Shown here: positions 27,828 to 39,258 of the stretch, in pieces
How positions within the stretch are numbered: the stretch's first letter is position 1
Layout: the number at the start of each line of letters is the position of its first letter
NCBI RefSeq assembly: GCF_900094945.1
Contig: NZ_FMAQ01000006.1
Coordinates: 52,175-116,174, forward strand
Reading direction: 5' to 3'
Length of the DNA stretch: 64,000 bases
Source: Gilliamella bombicola
GTDB taxonomy: Bacteria > Pseudomonadota > Gammaproteobacteria > Enterobacterales > Orbaceae
Notes under the pieces: model-generated
Databases searched by the model: none
Told to the model about the DNA's origin: nothing
The model's input: the letters and a program-made list of their open reading frames with translations, nothing else
Program-made: the position numbers and the translations under genes

Positions 27828-29133
27828 GCTTATCTTCACCTGTAATTTTGATGTAAGCGTCACCTTTTATTTCTTGAACCCATACTTGGGCTTCTTCTGA
27901 AAATTTACGATTAAAAATAAGTCGATAGGCCTGATCTTTTTTCATCGCATTTGTACCATCAATCTGTCTTGTATCAATTAATTGGATTAAATGCCATCCG
28001 TAAGATGATTTTATTGGCTGACTAATTTCTCCTTTTTTTAGCTGAGATAAGCCGTCTCTAAACCCGTTATCATAAATTTCAGGACGATTCCAACCTAAAT
28101 TGCCTCCTTTTTCGGCTGTACCTGTATCTTCAGAATTCGCCTTAGCTGCAGCTTCAAAGGTTATTGTGCCATTAGTAATTGATTTGCGAATATCGGCTAG
28201 TTTTTGTTGGGCAATTTTATCGTTAACTAATACGTTTGTTTTAATCAAGATATGACGAGCATTGACTTCTTGAAGTGTAATAGTTTTTGGTGCTTCTGAA
28301 CGAGTATCATCAACTTTTATAATGTGCAGACCAACACCTGAACGAATAGGACCAATAATACTACCTTTTGCTGCACGTACTAAACGTTCTTCAAAGAGGG
28401 TCGGTAATTCATTTAGTTTATGCCAACCCATACTGCCGCCTTTTAAAGCAAGGTCGTCATTTGAATAAGAGGTAGCTAATTTAGCAAAGTTTTCCCCTTT
28501 TTGTGCCCGATTGATAATATCTTGTGCTTTATTTACAGCATTGTCTATTTGTTGTTTAGATGCTTTTTCTGGTATAGAAATCAAAATATGACTGATTTTT
28601 ACATCAATATTATTAGCTGGTTGGCGAGTAATATTTTTTGCTAAGTTTTCTACTTCTTTTTCTGAAATTTTGATCCTAGGTCTTACTTCATGCATTCGAG
28701 TTTCATCAATCAACATATCATTGTGGATCCTTTCTCGATAGGAGCTATAGCTGATCCCCATTGTTGAGAGTTTGCTTCGAAGTTGATCAATGGTCATATC
28801 ATTTTCAGACGCAATTTTATCAATTGCATTGGTTACTTCGTCATCACTAACAGTGATTTTAGCCTTAGCTGCTTTTTGTAAAATTAAGTTTTCAATAACT
28901 AAACGATCAATAATTTGTTGTCTGAGTATTTTATCATTAGGTAGATTTTGGGAATCAGTGCTTGCTTTAATTGTTTTTAGCATATCATTAACATCACTTT
29001 CTAAAATGACATTGTTATTAACAACGGCAGCAACCTGTTCTACCACTTTTGGTGCGGCATTCGCAGATAATGGAGTTATAATTCCTAAGCTTATGCTTAG
29101 GTTTAAGGTGATAAATAGTTTTAATAATTTCAT
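27820..29133 (-). CDS. surA: Periplasmic chaperone and PPIase SurA
   Basis: 437 aa from ATG 29133; the GTG two codons earlier is possible. Signal peptide [20 protein letters not shown] through SANA. The N-terminal chaperone module (about 27-170, [12 protein letters not shown]) is followed by two parvulin domains (about 175-275 with [11 protein letters not shown], and about 285-385 with NLGWNRPE) and a C-terminal helix that completes the chaperone core. SurA delivers most outer-membrane proteins, including LptD encoded just upstream, to BamA. Confidence 0.96.
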   Translation of the reverse strand: MKLLKLFITLNLSISLGIITPLSANAAPKVVEQVAAVVNNNVILESDVNDMLKTIKASTDSQNLPNDKILRQQIIDRLVIENLILQKAAKAKITVSDDEVTNAIDKIASENDMTIDQLRSKLSTMGISYSSYRERIHNDMLIDETRMHEVRPRIKISEKEVENLAKNITRQPANNIDVKISHILISIPEKASKQQIDNAVNKAQDIINRAQKGENFAKLATSYSNDDLALKGGSMGWHKLNELPTLFEERLVRAAKGSIIGPIRSGVGLHIIKVDDTRSEAPKTITLQEVNARHILIKTNVLVNDKIAQQKLADIRKSITNGTITFEAAAKANSEDTGTAEKGGNLGWNRPEIYDNGFRDGLSQLKKGEISQPIKSSYGWHLIQLIDTRQIDGTNAMKKDQAYRLIFNRKFSEEAQVWVQEIKGDAYIKITGEDKHE

Positions 29134-29212
29134 ATTCACTCAACTCATTTTGTTGTTGAGGCATTGGTAGCCTACAATAAATTTATCGGTAATCTATATT
29201 TGCAAAAGTATT

Positions 29213-31573
29213 TTATTCAAATGTTGTTGTATATGGTAGCTTACCGAAATTTAGCATTTTAGCTTTGGTATCTCGGTTGTTGCCTAAACCTTGTAATTCG
29301 AAGTTAATAGACAGTTTATTTTCGTATTTACTTTTTCGAGAAATATTGTCCCAATCTGTTAGTTTTCTGCCATACTGTACCGTCATTCCCCAACAACAAT
29401 CGCTATAATGCAAACCAACAAAGCTATCTGCAGTTTGTTTTAATTTAACGTCATAATAATAGGAACCAACAGCACTAACTGTTTGTGATAATGGCCAAGC
29501 AGTCATTATTCCAGCTTGAGAAATATTTTGCTTATAACCTCTATAAGAAGGGTTTTTATCTACAACGTCAATATAGTTACGGTTTGCATATCGATAAGAT
29601 AATTGCATTAACTTATCACCGGATGGTCGGTACTCAAATATTGTATTAGCTAATGAAATCGTATCAATCCGAGTATCATATTGAACACCACTTCGAAAGA
29701 TTATATCATCACTTATGCGCCAAAAATTATCAGATGCCCAAGTAATGCTACCTGTATCAGAGTTTTCATCTAAATCATTATTATGTTCACTAGTTTTTGA
29801 TTTAGTAAAATAAGTAATTTGTCCAATGGATAAGTTAAATTTTTCAACCTTGTTATTATCATAAAACCGAGTTGTTACACCAGTTGATATTTTATTGGTT
29901 GAGGCAATTCTATCTAGACCACTGTAAGGTTGATCTCTAAATAGACCTATATAATCTGATTGTAATATAGTGGAATCATAGGCGCCAATATTGGATTGAT
30001 TTCGGTATGGAATATAAATGTATTTTACTCTTGGTTCCAATGTTTGGGTATAACCATCAATAAAACTTATATCACGTTCGAAGATGACTTTACCATCAAT
30101 GCTGAATTTAGGTAAAAAACGATTTACAGTTTTATCTAAGTCTTTATATATATCTTTATCAATGCGATCTTGATTATAATGTGTTGCCATAAAACCAGCT
30201 TCGGTGATTAATGATGACCAAGAATTGGTTAAAGTATAATTTAGCGTTGGTTCAACGTGAGCTCGCCATGCTTTAGGTTTATCTTCCCCTGATGTCAAAA
30301 AATGAGATATTTGAGAAAATGTCCTAAATTTGAATGGTCCCAAGTCATTATTATAATAACTCATATCCAATTGTGGTTCGGTTTGGTAAAGCGAGTTTTT
30401 TAGTTCTGAATGAAATGGCTGAAAGTGCCTATAGCCTAAAGTAATATCCCAATTTTCATCATTATAAGCGATTTTATAAAACTGTGTTAAATATCCAGCA
30501 GTTTGAGAAGCGTATTTAGAATTTAGATTGGTGAGATACTGATTGTCACTAACTCGAGTTGTATCGGCATAAAAACGCCAATTATAGTTAATTAGTTCTT
30601 CATTTTTCCAATGGAACAACCAACGATGGTTATTATCATCATAATTGTTACCATTAACATGATTGCTTCTATCTTCATTATATTTACTATCATGTTGTAG
30701 CCAGTCAAATGCAAGTGTACCTAATCCTAGTTCATTTAAATAGCGAAATTCTGTTTGTAATTGTACACCACGGTTTTGTAAAGCTCTTGGTGTAAAAGTA
30801 GCATCATAATTTGGTGCAATATTCCAATAAATTGGCATTGAAAAATCAATACCATCAATACTGTCATAGCCTAAATTAGGCATCAATAAACCCGAACGGC
30901 GTTTATCTCCAGTTGGTAGTTGTAAATACGGTGAATACAGGACTGGGACTTTGCCAATACTAAATACGGCATTCCAAACTTCTAGTAATTGTTCTTCATT
31001 GTCATGGATAACCGTTGTGCCCTTAATGTTCCATGTACTGTCATTAACAGGACAAGATGTGTAGCTACCATTTTTTAAAATAACATATCGGTTTTTTTCA
31101 AGTTTCATCTGATCCGCATTGCCACGACCAAGTCTATTGACAAGTTGATACTGACTAGGGCTCATATTTGCATCATTGTTATTTAAATTCATTGATGCAT
31201 TATCGCCTTTCAGTTGTATTAAATTATCTTGATAAGTAATATCACCTTCTAGTGTTACAGCTCGATTATTGTTATCTTGAGTGTCGATTGTTACTTTGTC
31301 TGCTTGGACGGTGCGATTACCTTGTTCTATTAATACATCACCTTTATATACGGCTATATTTGGATAGAATACTTCCAATTGGTCAGCTTCAGCATTTACA
31401 GGTAAGCTGTTTATGTCTCCATTGACTAAAGGGCGATCAAACCTAGGAACGCCTATAAGACATTGAGGGTTATTGCTAATAGCGGCTTTAGGTAAATCTA
31501 TAGCATAACTAGAGTTGTTATACAAAGAAAGAGTAACAGCTATTGCAATAAGAGAAGGCGCTAATTTTTTCAT
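29213..31573 (-). CDS. lptD: LPS-assembly outer-membrane protein LptD
   Basis: 786 aa from ATG 31573 (the preceding in-frame TTG is not needed). Signal peptide through about residue 24. The N-terminal jellyroll (AEADQLEVFYPNIAVYKGDV) receives LPS from the LptA bridge; the large beta barrel with LptE inserts LPS in the outer leaflet. The four cysteines that form the two essential disulfides are present: one near residue 38 (NPQCLIG), one in YTSCPVND, and the adjacent pair in SDCCWG. Gene order lptD-surA is conserved with E. coli. Confidence 0.97.
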   Translation of the reverse strand: MKKLAPSLIAIAVTLSLYNNSSYAIDLPKAAISNNPQCLIGVPRFDRPLVNGDINSLPVNAEADQLEVFYPNIAVYKGDVLIEQGNRTVQADKVTIDTQDNNNRAVTLEGDITYQDNLIQLKGDNASMNLNNNDANMSPSQYQLVNRLGRGNADQMKLEKNRYVILKNGSYTSCPVNDSTWNIKGTTVIHDNEEQLLEVWNAVFSIGKVPVLYSPYLQLPTGDKRRSGLLMPNLGYDSIDGIDFSMPIYWNIAPNYDATFTPRALQNRGVQLQTEFRYLNELGLGTLAFDWLQHDSKYNEDRSNHVNGNNYDDNNHRWLFHWKNEELINYNWRFYADTTRVSDNQYLTNLNSKYASQTAGYLTQFYKIAYNDENWDITLGYRHFQPFHSELKNSLYQTEPQLDMSYYNNDLGPFKFRTFSQISHFLTSGEDKPKAWRAHVEPTLNYTLTNSWSSLITEAGFMATHYNQDRIDKDIYKDLDKTVNRFLPKFSIDGKVIFERDISFIDGYTQTLEPRVKYIYIPYRNQSNIGAYDSTILQSDYIGLFRDQPYSGLDRIASTNKISTGVTTRFYDNNKVEKFNLSIGQITYFTKSKTSEHNNDLDENSDTGSITWASDNFWRISDDIIFRSGVQYDTRIDTISLANTIFEYRPSGDKLMQLSYRYANRNYIDVVDKNPSYRGYKQNISQAGIMTAWPLSQTVSAVGSYYYDVKLKQTADSFVGLHYSDCCWGMTVQYGRKLTDWDNISRKSKYENKLSINFELQGLGNNRDTKAKMLNFGKLPYTTTFE

Positions 31574-31648
31574 CAATGATTAAAAAGTTATTATGATTAT
31601 TCTAATTGAAGCATTATAGCTGTTATTTATAAAAGTGCGAATTAAAAA

Positions 31649-32995
31649 TTAACGTTTCCCCTTGCGTTTATTCATTTTGTTTAGCTGTTTTACCATCACT
31701 ATTCTTTTTTCGAGTGAAGTGTATTGAAACTCATCCCACCATTTAGCTAACTCCAAGAGTTCACCTTTTTCGATTGATGCTCGTATTTCTAAAAGATCGT
31801 AGGCCGCTCGAAACTTAGGGTGCTCTAAAATAGCAAATGCACGTTTCCCATCTCGTTTTTTCATCCGTAGCTGCAAACGCCAAATGTCTCCCATTATGGT
31901 GGTTAAGCGTCTAGGTATGGCAATATTTTTACATTGTTCACTAAGCACTTCATTAATTGCCATCGAAAACGAATCATAAAATGGCAAACCGCTTTCAACA
32001 CTTGTTTCTTTTGCTTGTTCAATAATTGGATACCAAAAAAAAGCAGCAAATAGGAATGCAGGATTAACTCGTTTATTGTTAGCGATACGATAATCAGTAT
32101 TTTTTAAAACTTGCTCAATGATTTTTTCTAAATGACTATTTTGGTTATTAGCCAATAAACGCTCAATAGTCGGAAATAGCTGTTCGAAAAGACAATATTC
32201 TCTTAGTAACAGGTAAGTTTTATAACCGTATCCTGCTTGTAAAAGTTTAAGGGACTCGTCAAAAAGTCGAGCAGAGGGAATATTTTTCAATAATGGTGCA
32301 AGATCTTTAATTGGTCCAGCGGTAGCTGGCTCAATTTTCATATTCAGTTTTGCTGCGAAACGGATGGCTCTTAGCATTCTCACGGGATCTTCTCGATAAC
32401 GTGTTTGTGGATCGCCAATTAATTGAATAATGCCTTTTTGTAAATCTTTCAACCCTCCACAGTAATCGCGTAAAGTGAAATCATTTGCACTATAATAAAG
32501 TGCATTCATAGTAAAATCGCGACGAATTGCATCTTGTTCAACGGTTCCGTAAACATTATCGCGTAACAACATACCAGACTGTGAACGTTTAGAAATATTG
32601 TTTTGCCCATTCTGAGAATCATGATCTCCACGAAAAGTCGCTACTTCAATAATTTCTTTACCAAACATAATATGGGCAAGACGAAATCGTCTTCCTACCA
32701 AGCGACAGTTGCGGAAAATTTTTTGGATTTGTTCTGGTGTTGCATTAGTTGTGATATCAAAGTCCTTTGGCATTTTGCCTAATATGAGATCTCTTATGCA
32801 TCCTCCAACCAAATAAGCTTCGTATCCTTGTTTGTTTAATCGATGGAGGACTTTTAATGCATTCGCACTAATGTCTTTACGGGATATATTATGCTCATTA
32901 CGTGCAATAGACACATAACCAATTTTTTGTCGTTTGTTGTTTTTTTCTTCATGGCGAAAAAACTTTTGATAAAAACGTGAAACTTGTTTAAAAAT
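31649..32995 (-). CDS. pcnB: Poly(A) polymerase I, probably started at AUU
   Basis: 448 aa if translation starts at ATT 32995-32993, which is preceded by GAGGTG five bases away. The resulting N-terminus [17 protein letters not shown] parallels E. coli PcnB MFTRVANFCRKVLSREE, whose start is also AUU. The only standard start in frame is TTG 33031, with no ribosome-binding site, adding twelve unmatched residues. Catalytic nucleotidyltransferase core: [19 protein letters not shown] (the DFD acidic pair), [12 protein letters not shown], and [19 protein letters not shown]. It adds poly(A) tails that promote RNA decay and limits plasmid antisense RNA lifetime. The C-terminal Lys/Arg tail is shorter than in E. 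coli. Confidence 0.93.
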   Translation of the reverse strand: MFKQVSRFYQKFFRHEEKNNKRQKIGYVSIARNEHNISRKDISANALKVLHRLNKQGYEAYLVGGCIRDLILGKMPKDFDITTNATPEQIQKIFRNCRLVGRRFRLAHIMFGKEIIEVATFRGDHDSQNGQNNISKRSQSGMLLRDNVYGTVEQDAIRRDFTMNALYYSANDFTLRDYCGGLKDLQKGIIQLIGDPQTRYREDPVRMLRAIRFAAKLNMKIEPATAGPIKDLAPLLKNIPSARLFDESLKLLQAGYGYKTYLLLREYCLFEQLFPTIERLLANNQNSHLEKIIEQVLKNTDYRIANNKRVNPAFLFAAFFWYPIIEQAKETSVESGLPFYDSFSMAINEVLSEQCKNIAIPRRLTTIMGDIWRLQLRMKKRDGKRAFAILEHPKFRAAYDLLEIRASIEKGELLELAKWWDEFQYTSLEKRIVMVKQLNKMNKRKGKR

Positions 32996-33031
32996 AGCGC
33001 ACCTCAAAAAGTGTTTTTGGCTTAATAACAA

Positions 33032-33415
33032 CTATAGCGCGCGATTATATCGTAACTGTCAATAATTTTCCATGTTTCTTAGCATCGGTATTTATGAGTA
33101 CAATAAAATTGTAATTTTACTAAATAGTTTAAATATTATATTTGATTTTTTTAATATAATTATCAACAATAGTAACATTGGCAGTATTTAATTAAAAGCG
33201 ACAAATTTTGTTTTGCTCTTGTTAGAGTATTTTAATTAGCTGAATAAAGACTAAATAAAACCATACTCAACATTTCTTTTTATTTATTTGTTTTACAGAA
33301 TATAATTTATAAAGCATTATAGTTTAAGAAATTATGAAGAATGTTATTTGTTATAACTTTACATATGGAAGTTGTTTGAGTATATACTATTAACTAATAA
33401 CTTATTGGGGACATT
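33032..33415. other. Non-coding gap between divergent pcnB and oxyR
   Basis: 384 AT-rich bases without a credible ORF. On the minus strand near 33045-33065 there are TTGACA and TATAAT-like hexamers upstream of pcnB, but their spacing (7 bases, or 20 to a TATAGT) is not standard. The plus-strand end holds the oxyR promoter candidate. No clear OxyR tandem site was recognised. Confidence 0.5.
33358..33386 (+). promoter_or_regulatory. Candidate oxyR promoter
   Basis: TTTACA (33358-33363) and TATATA (33381-33386) with a 17-base spacer, about 30 bases before the oxyR start. Confidence 0.35.
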
Positions 33416-34342
33416 ATGAATATTCGTGATTTGGAATATTTTGTTTCATTAGCTGAATTTCGTCATTTTCGTAAAGCTGCTGATGCTTGCAATGTGAGTC
33501 AACCAACTCTTAGTGGTCAAATTAGGAAATTAGAAGATGAACTAGGCGTAATGTTATTAGAGCGTACTAGTCGCAAAGTATTATTTACTCAAACAGGCAT
33601 GATGCTGGTTGAGCAAGCTAAAGAGATTTTGCGTAACATTCAAATTCTAAAAGAAATGGCAAGTCGTCAAGGTGAAGAAATGTCAGGACCAATGCATATC
33701 GGCTTGATTCCTACGATAGCACCTTATCTTTTACCACATGTGATTACTGTGTTACATGAGTCTTTCCCTCAGTTAGAGCTGTATTTACACGAAGCTCAAA
33801 CCGCTAGCATTGTTGCTCAGCTTGAAAGTGGAAAACTTGATTGTGCCATTGTTGCTCAAGTTAAAGAAACCTCGCAGTTTATTGAGCTACCATTATTTGA
33901 CGAGCCGATGTTTTTAGCTGTTCCTGCAAGTAGTGAAATGGCTAGTAAAAAAGTCGTTAAACTATCTCAGTTAAAAGGACAAAAATTCTTAATGCTAGAA
34001 GATGGTCACTGTTTACGAGATCATGCAATGGGATATTGTTTCCAAGTTGGTATTGATGAGGATAAACAGTTTAAAGCAACCAGTCTGGAAACGCTTCGTA
34101 GTATGATTTCTGCTGGCCGTGGAATCACTTTATTTCCAGAGCTTGCGGCACCTAATGAGCGTGTTCGAGATAATATTTGCTATATTCCTTGTGCAGAGCC
34201 AGTACCATCACGCAGTATTACTTTGATTTATCGTCCTGGCTCGCCATTACGTTCTCGCTATGAAACTATAGCTAAAACTATCCGTGAGCATATGCCGAAA
34301 GTGTTTGCTGAAAAAGAGCGATTATTAAAATCAGCAAATTAA
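33416..34342 (+). CDS. oxyR: Peroxide-sensing LysR-type regulator OxyR
   Basis: 308 aa (E. coli 305). N-terminal winged HTH (NIRDLEYFVSLAE through SGQIRKLEDELGVML) and a LysR effector domain. The redox pair is conserved at the E. coli numbers: C199 (DGHCLRDHA) and C208 (MGYCFQVG), which form the disulfide that activates transcription of catalase, peroxiredoxin and iron-storage genes. The C-terminal LIYRPGSPLRSRYE is typical. GGGGACATT precedes the ATG. fabR follows 39 bases later, as in enteric bacteria. Confidence 0.98.
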   Translation: MNIRDLEYFVSLAEFRHFRKAADACNVSQPTLSGQIRKLEDELGVMLLERTSRKVLFTQTGMMLVEQAKEILRNIQILKEMASRQGEEMSGPMHIGLIPTIAPYLLPHVITVLHESFPQLELYLHEAQTASIVAQLESGKLDCAIVAQVKETSQFIELPLFDEPMFLAVPASSEMASKKVVKLSQLKGQKFLMLEDGHCLRDHAMGYCFQVGIDEDKQFKATSLETLRSMISAGRGITLFPELAAPNERVRDNICYIPCAEPVPSRSITLIYRPGSPLRSRYETIAKTIREHMPKVFAEKERLLKSAN

Positions 34343-34381
34343 TATTAGGTTAAATATAAACAACTAGGATTGAGCTATAAA

Positions 34382-35029
34382 ATGAAAAATATCAAGACCA
34401 GCGGCGGTGTTCGAGCTCAACAGAAAGAAAGAACCCGCCGTACGTTAATTGATGCGGCATTTAATCAACTTAATGCCGAGCAAGGTTTTGCTAGTTTAAG
34501 TTTAAGAGAGGTTGCCCGCGAAGCAGGTATTGCTGCAACTTCGTTTTATCGCCATTTTCGAGATATGGATGAATTAGGTTTGGCCATGGTTGATGAAAGT
34601 GGTTTGACTCTTCGTCAATTATTGCGACAAGCGCGTAAGCGTATTGAAAAAGGTGGTAGTGTACTACGGACATCTGTTACCACATTTATTGAGTTTATTG
34701 ATAAAAATCCTAAAGTCTTTTTATTACTTCTCCGCGAAAAAGCTGGAACATCAGCAGCTTTTCGTTCTGCTATTGCTCGAGAAATCCAACACTTTATTGT
34801 AGAGCTTGTTGATTATCTTGATAATGCCAACCAGATGCCTCACCATTACAATGAAGCTCAAGCAGAAGCAATGGTAACTATTGCTTTTAATGCGGGAGCT
34901 GAAGCAATTGATTTTGATACAGTACAAAGACAAAAATTAATTGAAGATCTTATTTTTCAACTAAGAATGGTGTCTCGTGGAGCTTATTATTTATATCATA
35001 AAGAACAAATCAAAAAAGATAGTCATTAA
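34382..35029 (+). CDS. fabR: TetR-family regulator of unsaturated fatty acid synthesis FabR
   Basis: 215 aa from ATG 34382; a TTG at 34370 is in frame but too close to the AGGA at 34363 to be used well. The HTH region [20 protein letters not shown] and [20 protein letters not shown] is nearly the E. coli FabR sequence. FabR senses the unsaturated to saturated acyl balance and represses fabB and fabA. Its pairing with oxyR is the enteric arrangement. The 180 bases after its stop contain no ORF. Confidence 0.95.
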   Translation: MKNIKTSGGVRAQQKERTRRTLIDAAFNQLNAEQGFASLSLREVAREAGIAATSFYRHFRDMDELGLAMVDESGLTLRQLLRQARKRIEKGGSVLRTSVTTFIEFIDKNPKVFLLLLREKAGTSAAFRSAIAREIQHFIVELVDYLDNANQMPHHYNEAQAEAMVTIAFNAGAEAIDFDTVQRQKLIEDLIFQLRMVSRGAYYLYHKEQIKKDSH

Positions 35030-35211
35030 TCGTTATACCACCCCAAATCCAATCTCAAAATTCTAGTTTGGTCGTAATATTAAAGTTTCATGCTGTTAGG
35101 TAATTGATTATTTTCAATAAAAATATCTACTAATTACTGATTTTTACTATTACTATTTATTGTGTTTTTGTTATTCATACTATAGCATTAAAAAAAGAGA
35201 AACATTGTTAA

Positions 35212-36255
35212 ATGGAAATTAATTTAATGACTAAACTATACTTTTTGCTTTATTCGCTTATTTTGTCCTTTCCCTTTTTCAACTATGCTTATTCAAATGT
35301 GGGATTTAAGGAAATCTATTATAACAAAGAAGACAGTAGACCTTTAAATATTGCAATATGGTATCCGACCAATGATCAACAAATAGCAGTAACTATTGGT
35401 GATAATGCCATTTTTTATGGTTCTAAAGTTATTCCTGATGCTGCACCTATTTCAAATTATCGTAAACATCCTTTGATTGTTATTTCGCATGGTTATGGAG
35501 GAAGTTGGCAAAGTTTAAATTGGCTTGCTTATGAACTGGCAGATAGGGGATATATTGTTGCTGCACCAAATCATCCGGGAACTACTTATTTTAATAAAGA
35601 TATTACTCAATCTACTAAATTGTGGTTACGTCCTCAAGATCTAAGTAAAACTATTGATGCGTTACAAATAGATGAGATTTTGGCAAACTATATTGATATG
35701 AATAAAATTTCATCTATTGGGCATTCTCTTGGCGGTTGGACAGTAGCTGCACTTGCCGGAGCAAGGTTTGATACAAACCTTTTTAAACAAGATTGCACTA
35801 TACATTCACATTTAAAAGCTTGCCAGTTAGTAAATGAACTTGGACTAGATAACCCACAATTAAATAAAAACATGTCAGATCCGAGAATAAAGTCATTTAT
35901 TTCTTTAGATGCTGGATTAGTTAGAGGATTTACTGCAGATAGTTTGAAAAATATTACTGTTCCTTCTTTAATCATTGGTGCTGGTATTGATGTTGGTGAT
36001 ACGAATGTAGAGCTAGAATCTGGTTATTTACAACAGTTTCTTTCAAAATCATTATCAACTTATATTGTTATCCCTGATGCAATGCATTTTAGTTTCATGC
36101 AAATTTGTAAATCAGGCGCTATAGATATTTTAGAGCAAGATGCTAAAGGAGAAGCAATTATTTGTAAAGATGGTGGGAATCGCACAAGGACAGAGATACA
36201 CCGTGAAATAACGGATCAAATAATCGATTTTTTAGCTAAAGCGAATTTAAATTAA
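35212..36255 (+). CDS. Secreted alpha/beta hydrolase (PAF-acetylhydrolase-like)
   Basis: 347 aa; ATG 35227 would give a tighter signal peptide (MTKLYFLLYSLILSFPFFNY), ATG 35212 adds five residues. The fold is that of dienelactone hydrolase/platelet-activating factor acetylhydrolase-like esterases: strand IAIWYPT, oxyanion region VISHGYGG, nucleophile elbow GHSLGG (S172), and candidate catalytic H292 in DAMHFSF, with an Asp presumably in LIIGAGIDVGD. The substrate is unknown; a periplasmic ester or acyl-peptide hydrolase is likely. A chain of Cys in the CTIHSHLKAC segment may form a lid disulfide. It ends at a bidirectional terminator. Confidence 0.75.
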   Translation: MEINLMTKLYFLLYSLILSFPFFNYAYSNVGFKEIYYNKEDSRPLNIAIWYPTNDQQIAVTIGDNAIFYGSKVIPDAAPISNYRKHPLIVISHGYGGSWQSLNWLAYELADRGYIVAAPNHPGTTYFNKDITQSTKLWLRPQDLSKTIDALQIDEILANYIDMNKISSIGHSLGGWTVAALAGARFDTNLFKQDCTIHSHLKACQLVNELGLDNPQLNKNMSDPRIKSFISLDAGLVRGFTADSLKNITVPSLIIGAGIDVGDTNVELESGYLQQFLSKSLSTYIVIPDAMHFSFMQICKSGAIDILEQDAKGEAIICKDGGNRTRTEIHREITDQIIDFLAKANLN

Positions 36256-36269
36256 GTTCCTATTTTAGA

Positions 36270-36299
36270 AATATACTGCGGCGGAAGCCGCAGTATATT
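36270..36299. terminator. Bidirectional terminator between hydrolase gene and pntB
   Basis: 12-bp stem AATATACTGCGG / CCGCAGTATATT with a CGGAAG loop between convergent genes. Confidence 0.8.
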
Positions 36300-36312
36300 A
36301 ATGAATTAATCA

Positions 36313-37710
36313 TTAAAGGTTTTGTAATACTTTTTCAACACTATCTTTAGCATCACCAAATAACATATAGCTATTTTCTTTAAAGAATAGTGGGTTTTGT
36401 ACACCTGCATAACCAGTATTCATTGAGCGTTTAGAAATAACAACCGTTTTTGCTTTCCAAACTTCAAGAACAGGCATGCCAGCAATTGGACTATTTGGAT
36501 CTTCTTCTGCCGCTGGGTTAACAGTATCGTTTGCACCAATAACCCAAACAACATCAGTATCTGGGAAGTCATCATTGATTTCGTCCATTTCAAGAACGAT
36601 ATCATATGGCACTTTCGCTTCAGCTAATAATACGTTCATATGACCTGGTAAACGTCCGGCAACAGGGTGAATACCAAATCTCACTTCAATATCCATTGCA
36701 CGTAGTTTTTCTGTAATATTACTTACTGCACCTTGTGCTTGTGCAACAGCCATACCATAGCCAGGAACGATGATAACAGAACGCGCTTCTTTTAATGTTT
36801 GTGCAACTTCAGCAGGTTGCATTTCACGGTATTCACCTTGTTCTTCATCTGATGAACTTGTTGAACTGCTATCACTACCGAAACCACCAGCAATAACACT
36901 AATAAATGAGCGGTTCATCGCTTTACACATAATGTATGAAAGAATTGCACCTGATGAACCAACTAATGCGCCTGTTACAATTAATAGATCGTTACCTAAC
37001 ATAAAGCCCGCTGCTGCTGCTGCCCAACCAGAATAAGAGTTTAGCATTGAGATTACCACTGGCATATCAGCACCACCAATTGAGGCAACAAGATGGAAGC
37101 CAAATACAAATGCAATTATTGCCATAATTAATAGACTAATGAGTGCACCTGTTCCATTTTCTACTTCAATGAAGGTATACATTAATATGATCGAAACAAC
37201 AATCGCAGCTAAATTCCAATAATGTTTATTTGGAATAGAAAGTGGTTTAGAGCTAATACGGCCATTTAATTTACCGAATGCAACAACAGAACCTGAGAAA
37301 GTTACAGCCCCAATGAATACACCCACAAAAATTTCGACTAAATGTACAGTAAGCTCATTACCATGAAATAGTTGTGAATGACTGTTTAAGTCTAAAAAGC
37401 TATTTAAACCAACAAGTACAGCTGCCATACCAACAAAGCTATGTAGTAGCGCAACAAGTTCTGGCATTTGCGTCATTTCAACTTTCTTAGCAAGGTATAA
37501 CCCAATTGTTGCACCAATAATCATTGAGATTACGATCCAGTGTAATCCACCCTTGATACTAGCTACTGCTGCAATAAGTGCAATAGCCATACCAATCATA
37601 CCGTAGATATTTCCTGATTTGGCTGATTCTTGGTTAGAAAGACCACGTAAACTAAAGATAAAAAGTAATGCAGCAATAACATAGGCTGCTTGAATGATTC
37701 CATTACTCAT
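36313..37710 (-). CDS. pntB: NAD(P) transhydrogenase subunit beta PntB
   Basis: 465 aa (E. coli 462). Eight or nine membrane helices (about 5-260) form part of the proton channel; a short acidic Ser-rich linker ([13 protein letters not shown]) leads to the NADP(H)-binding dIII domain with [33 protein letters not shown] and the late [11 protein letters not shown]. With PntA it couples proton entry to reduction of NADP+ by NADH. The stop of pntA and this start are 15 bases apart. Confidence 0.97.
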   Translation of the reverse strand: MSNGIIQAAYVIAALLFIFSLRGLSNQESAKSGNIYGMIGMAIALIAAVASIKGGLHWIVISMIIGATIGLYLAKKVEMTQMPELVALLHSFVGMAAVLVGLNSFLDLNSHSQLFHGNELTVHLVEIFVGVFIGAVTFSGSVVAFGKLNGRISSKPLSIPNKHYWNLAAIVVSIILMYTFIEVENGTGALISLLIMAIIAFVFGFHLVASIGGADMPVVISMLNSYSGWAAAAAGFMLGNDLLIVTGALVGSSGAILSYIMCKAMNRSFISVIAGGFGSDSSSTSSSDEEQGEYREMQPAEVAQTLKEARSVIIVPGYGMAVAQAQGAVSNITEKLRAMDIEVRFGIHPVAGRLPGHMNVLLAEAKVPYDIVLEMDEINDDFPDTDVVWVIGANDTVNPAAEEDPNSPIAGMPVLEVWKAKTVVISKRSMNTGYAGVQNPLFFKENSYMLFGDAKDSVEKVLQNL

Positions 37711-37725
37711 GGTTTATTCCCTCCC

Positions 37726-39258
37726 TTACTTGCCACGTTGAAACATTTTCAGCATTCTTTGCGTAACAAAGAATCCGCCAAAAATATTAATACTAGCGAT
37801 TAAAATAGCAACAAAGGCAATTGCTGTACTTAGACCGTTGTCATCACCGATTTGCAATATTGCTCCGACTAAAATAATACCAGAAATTGCATTAGTTACT
37901 GACATCAGTGGAGTATGTAGAGAGTGCGTAACATTCCATACAACGTAATAACCAACCACGCAAGATAAAGCAAAAACAGTGAAATGCCCTAAGAAGCTTT
38001 CGGGTACAGAATTCGCAAGCCAGAAATAGGCTAGAATGGCTAATGCAAAAATTCCATATTTTTTACGTGGATCCATTGGTTTTGGTTCAGGTTTAGCAAT
38101 TGGCTCAGAAGTTTTTTTCTGAGGTTGTGCTGATACTTGAATTGGTGGTGCTGGCCACGTTATTTCTTTTTCTTTAACCACTGTTACACCACGGATAACA
38201 ACATCTTCAAAGTTAATATTAATATTGCCATCTTTTTCTTTAGCTAGCAGTTTTAATAAGTTAACAATGTTTGTACCATAAAGTTGTGATGCTTGAGCTG
38301 GCATACGATTAGCTAAATCGGTATAGCCAACAATTTTTACATTATTTTCAGTCTCGAAAACTTCGCCCGGTTTAGTTAATTCACAGTTACCGCCAGTTAA
38401 TGCTGCTAAATCAACAATAACACTACCTGGTTTCATGGATTCAACCATATCTTTAGAAATAAGTTTTGGTGCCGGTTTTCCCGGAATTAACGCTGTGGTA
38501 ATAATGATATCTACATCTTTAGCTTGTTCAGCAAATAGCGCCATTTCGGCTTCAATAAAGGCTGCTGACATTTGTTTAGCATAGCCATCGCCAGATCCTG
38601 CTTCTTCTTCAAAATCAAGCTCTAAAAAGTCAGCTCCCATACTGTTAATTTGTTCAGCCACTTCAGGGCGAGTGTCAAAAGCACGAACAATCGCACCTAA
38701 ACTTACTGCAGCACCAATTGCTGCAAGGCCAGCAACACCAGCACCAATAACTAATACTTTGGCAGGAGGGACTTTACCTGCAGCGGTAACTTGACCAGTA
38801 AAGAAACGGCCAAATTGGTTTGCAGCTTCAATAACTGAACGATAACCAGCAATATTAGACATTGAACTGAGGGCATCTAAAGATTGTGCACGTGAAATAC
38901 GAGGCACACAGTCCATTGCCATAACAGTAATATTTTTAGCTGCTAGTTTTTCTAATAATTCTTTGTGTTGCGCTGGGTAAATATAACTGATGAGAGTTAA
39001 CCCTTCTTTCATTAACACGATTTCATCATCAGTTGGTGCATGAAATTTCAAAATTAAATCATTTTGCCAAATGTCTTGTGTATTTTGGATTGTGGCTCCA
39101 GCATCAATAAAAGCTTGGTCTTCAAAATGAGCAGCATGCCCAGCACCTTGTTCTACAGAAACTGTAAAACCAAGTTTTAACAGTTGTCCAACAGTTTGGG
39201 GAGTTGCTGCAACTCTAGCTTCATTGGCTAACCGCTCTTTAGGTATACCGATATGCAT
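37726..39258 (-). CDS. pntA: NAD(P) transhydrogenase subunit alpha PntA
   Basis: 510 aa (E. coli 510). The N-terminal NAD(H)-binding dI domain resembles alanine dehydrogenase: [17 protein letters not shown] start, dinucleotide fold [17 protein letters not shown], and [13 protein letters not shown] Pro/Lys-rich linker (about 375-400) is followed by three or four membrane helices of dII. The complex is the main energy-linked NADPH source. First gene of the pntAB operon. Confidence 0.98.
   Translation of the reverse strand: MHIGIPKERLANEARVAATPQTVGQLLKLGFTVSVEQGAGHAAHFEDQAFIDAGATIQNTQDIWQNDLILKFHAPTDDEIVLMKEGLTLISYIYPAQHKELLEKLAAKNITVMAMDCVPRISRAQSLDALSSMSNIAGYRSVIEAANQFGRFFTGQVTAAGKVPPAKVLVIGAGVAGLAAIGAAVSLGAIVRAFDTRPEVAEQINSMGADFLELDFEEEAGSGDGYAKQMSAAFIEAEMALFAEQAKDVDIIITTALIPGKPAPKLISKDMVESMKPGSVIVDLAALTGGNCELTKPGEVFETENNVKIVGYTDLANRMPAQASQLYGTNIVNLLKLLAKEKDGNININFEDVVIRGVTVVKEKEITWPAPPIQVSAQPQKKTSEPIAKPEPKPMDPRKKYGIFALAILAYFWLANSVPESFLGHFTVFALSCVVGYYVVWNVTHSLHTPLMSVTNAISGIILVGAILQIGDDNGLSTAIAFVAILIASINIFGGFFVTQRMLKMFQRGK

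Noticed and set aside
33038..33068. Strong pcnB promoter from TTGACA plus TATAAT on the minus strand
   Set aside because: The two hexamers are only 7 bases apart, and the next -10-like hexamer is 20 bases away. Neither spacing suits sigma-70.
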